Assembly: GCA_012727835.1 (NCBI GenBank)
Contig: JAAYGE010000081.1
Span: 1 to 6,051, forward strand
DNA length: 6,051 bases
Source of the DNA: Bacillota bacterium
GTDB lineage: Bacteria > Bacillota_H > UBA994 > UBA5500
Direction of reading: 5' to 3'
This document shows positions 5,329 to 6,051 of the stretch, in pieces. Each line of letters starts with the position of its first letter. The stretch's first letter is position 1. The position numbers and the translations under genes were made by a program. The notes under the pieces were generated by a model. The model saw nothing but the letters and a program-made list of their open reading frames with translations. It ran no database searches and was not told the origin of the DNA.

Positions 5329-6051
5329 TCACGATACCCGATTAAGCACAGAGTCAGCAATAGATAAGAGAGCCGTTTTAGCCTCATGTTCGGGAGCAGC
5401 CGCCAGACTCCTTTTGGCGCGTGCGATTAACTGCTCGATCTGCTGCGCTACGAATGCAAAGGAACCGGCTTCACGCATGCAGGCCAGAATCAAGTTGACG
5501 TCATAATCGCCTCCACCCTCTATCAGAGTGGCCAGCTCCTCGCGGCGAGGATGGACTTTAAGAGTGTGGATGATCGGTAGAGTGACCACCCCATCCTTTA
5601 GGTCATGCTTGGTAGGCTTACCCATGGTCTGTTTATCAGCCGTAAAATCCAGCAAATCGTCTCTCAACTGGTAGGCTAAGCCCAGATTCAAACCAAAGGT
5701 ATGTAGTTCCTCCGGGTCTACGGGATTGCCCGGGCTATATAGTCCACCTAATCGGCAACATTCGGCAATAAAGGAAGCAGTCTTGCGGCGGATACGCTCC
5801 CAATACTCGTCCTCGGTCACCGATGGATCATAACTACGCTGAAGCTGTTGCAACTCACCCTCCACCAGGCTGCTTATCACGTCGGAAATAACCTTTACCG
5901 CGTCCAGGCCAACCTGCCGGGCCAAATCGAGGGAACGGGCAAAGAAAAAGTCCCCCAGCAGCACAGCCACTTGATTGCCATAGGTAGCGTTGGCAGAAGG
6001 CCGGCCGCGGCGCCAAAAGGATTCATCTATAATGTCGTCGTGCACTAAAGA
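5329..6051 (-). CDS. Trans-polyprenyl diphosphate synthase, C-terminal part (start beyond right edge)
   Basis: This soluble enzyme condenses isopentenyl diphosphate units onto an allylic primer. The frame is open to the last base of the window, so the GTG near 6045 is internal and about a quarter to a third of the protein is missing. Visible (240 residues): SLVHDDIIDE at the very edge is the first Asp-rich motif in its DDxxD form; RRGRP and GNQVAVLLGDFFFARSL follow; the second Asp-rich motif is YQLRDDLLDFTAD (DDLLD at 131-135 of the fragment), followed by GKPTKHDLKDGVVTLPI. The DDxxD first motif, rather than DDx4D, is typical of medium- and long-chain synthases (heptaprenyl, octaprenyl) rather than bacterial farnesyl/geranylgeranyl enzymes. 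The key chain-length position five residues before the motif lies outside the window. The stop is 12 nt before the UbiA start, indicating an operon. Confidence 0.93.
   Translation of the reverse strand, partial: SLVHDDIIDESFWRRGRPSANATYGNQVAVLLGDFFFARSLDLARQVGLDAVKVISDVISSLVEGELQQLQRSYDPSVTEDEYWERIRRKTASFIAECCRLGGLYSPGNPVDPEELHTFGLNLGLAYQLRDDLLDFTADKQTMGKPTKHDLKDGVVTLPIIHTLKVHPRREELATLIEGGGDYDVNLILACMREAGSFAFVAQQIEQLIARAKRSLAAAPEHEAKTALLSIADSVLNRVS

Noticed and set aside
1..6051. Mobile element, CRISPR, riboswitch or tRNA
   Set aside because: I saw no transposase or integrase motif, spaced repeats, T-box or other leader structure, or cloverleaf in the gaps, all of which are under 125 nt.

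Overview
The window carries ordinary bacterial housekeeping genes. Strong Shine-Dalgarno sequences (AGGAGG/GGAGG types), frequent TTG and GTG starts, roughly half GC, compact minus-strand operons and a WecA/TagO-type sugar-phosphate transferase suggest a Bacillota organism, probably a clostridial lineage that makes an isoprenoid quinone or similar prenylated lipid. This placement is inferred from style and gene content, not from a marker gene. I see no insertion sequence, phage gene, CRISPR array, tRNA or rRNA.

Layout, left to right. (1) Positions 1-934, minus strand: an RNase HI gene cut by the left edge and, upstream of it, endonuclease III (nth). The two overlap by 8 nt and are probably translationally coupled. 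(2) Positions 975-1559, plus strand: an AAG/MPG-type 3-methyladenine DNA glycosylase, divergent from nth with 40 nt between the start codons, so two base-excision-repair glycosylases lie back to back. (3) Positions 1600-2052, minus strand: a cysteine-free MarR-type regulator, convergent with the glycosylase and separated from it by a hairpin terminator. (4) Positions 2174-2407, minus strand: an unrecognised 77-residue gene with a TTG start, lying between two hairpins. (5) Positions 2506-4336, minus strand: a TtcA-like PP-loop tRNA thiolase followed by a WecA/TagO-type polyprenyl-phosphate GlcNAc-1-phosphate transferase, ending at a strong terminator. A good sigma-A-type promoter sits just upstream of the TtcA-like gene and indicates a GTG start. 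(6) Positions 4411-6051, minus strand: a UbiA-family prenyltransferase preceded, 12 nt away, by a trans-polyprenyl diphosphate synthase cut by the right edge.

How they work together: the synthase would make a medium- or long-chain polyprenyl diphosphate that the UbiA protein attaches to an acceptor, most plausibly a quinone-ring precursor. WecA/TagO uses a different polyprenyl carrier, undecaprenyl phosphate, to start a cell-surface glycan. Nth, the MPG-type glycosylase and RNase HI act on damaged or hybrid nucleic acid. The MarR regulator's target is not evident. The least explained items are the small orphan gene, which has a TusA-like predicted layout without the cysteine motif, and the regulatory arrangement around it. 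I found no convincing new multi-gene system.
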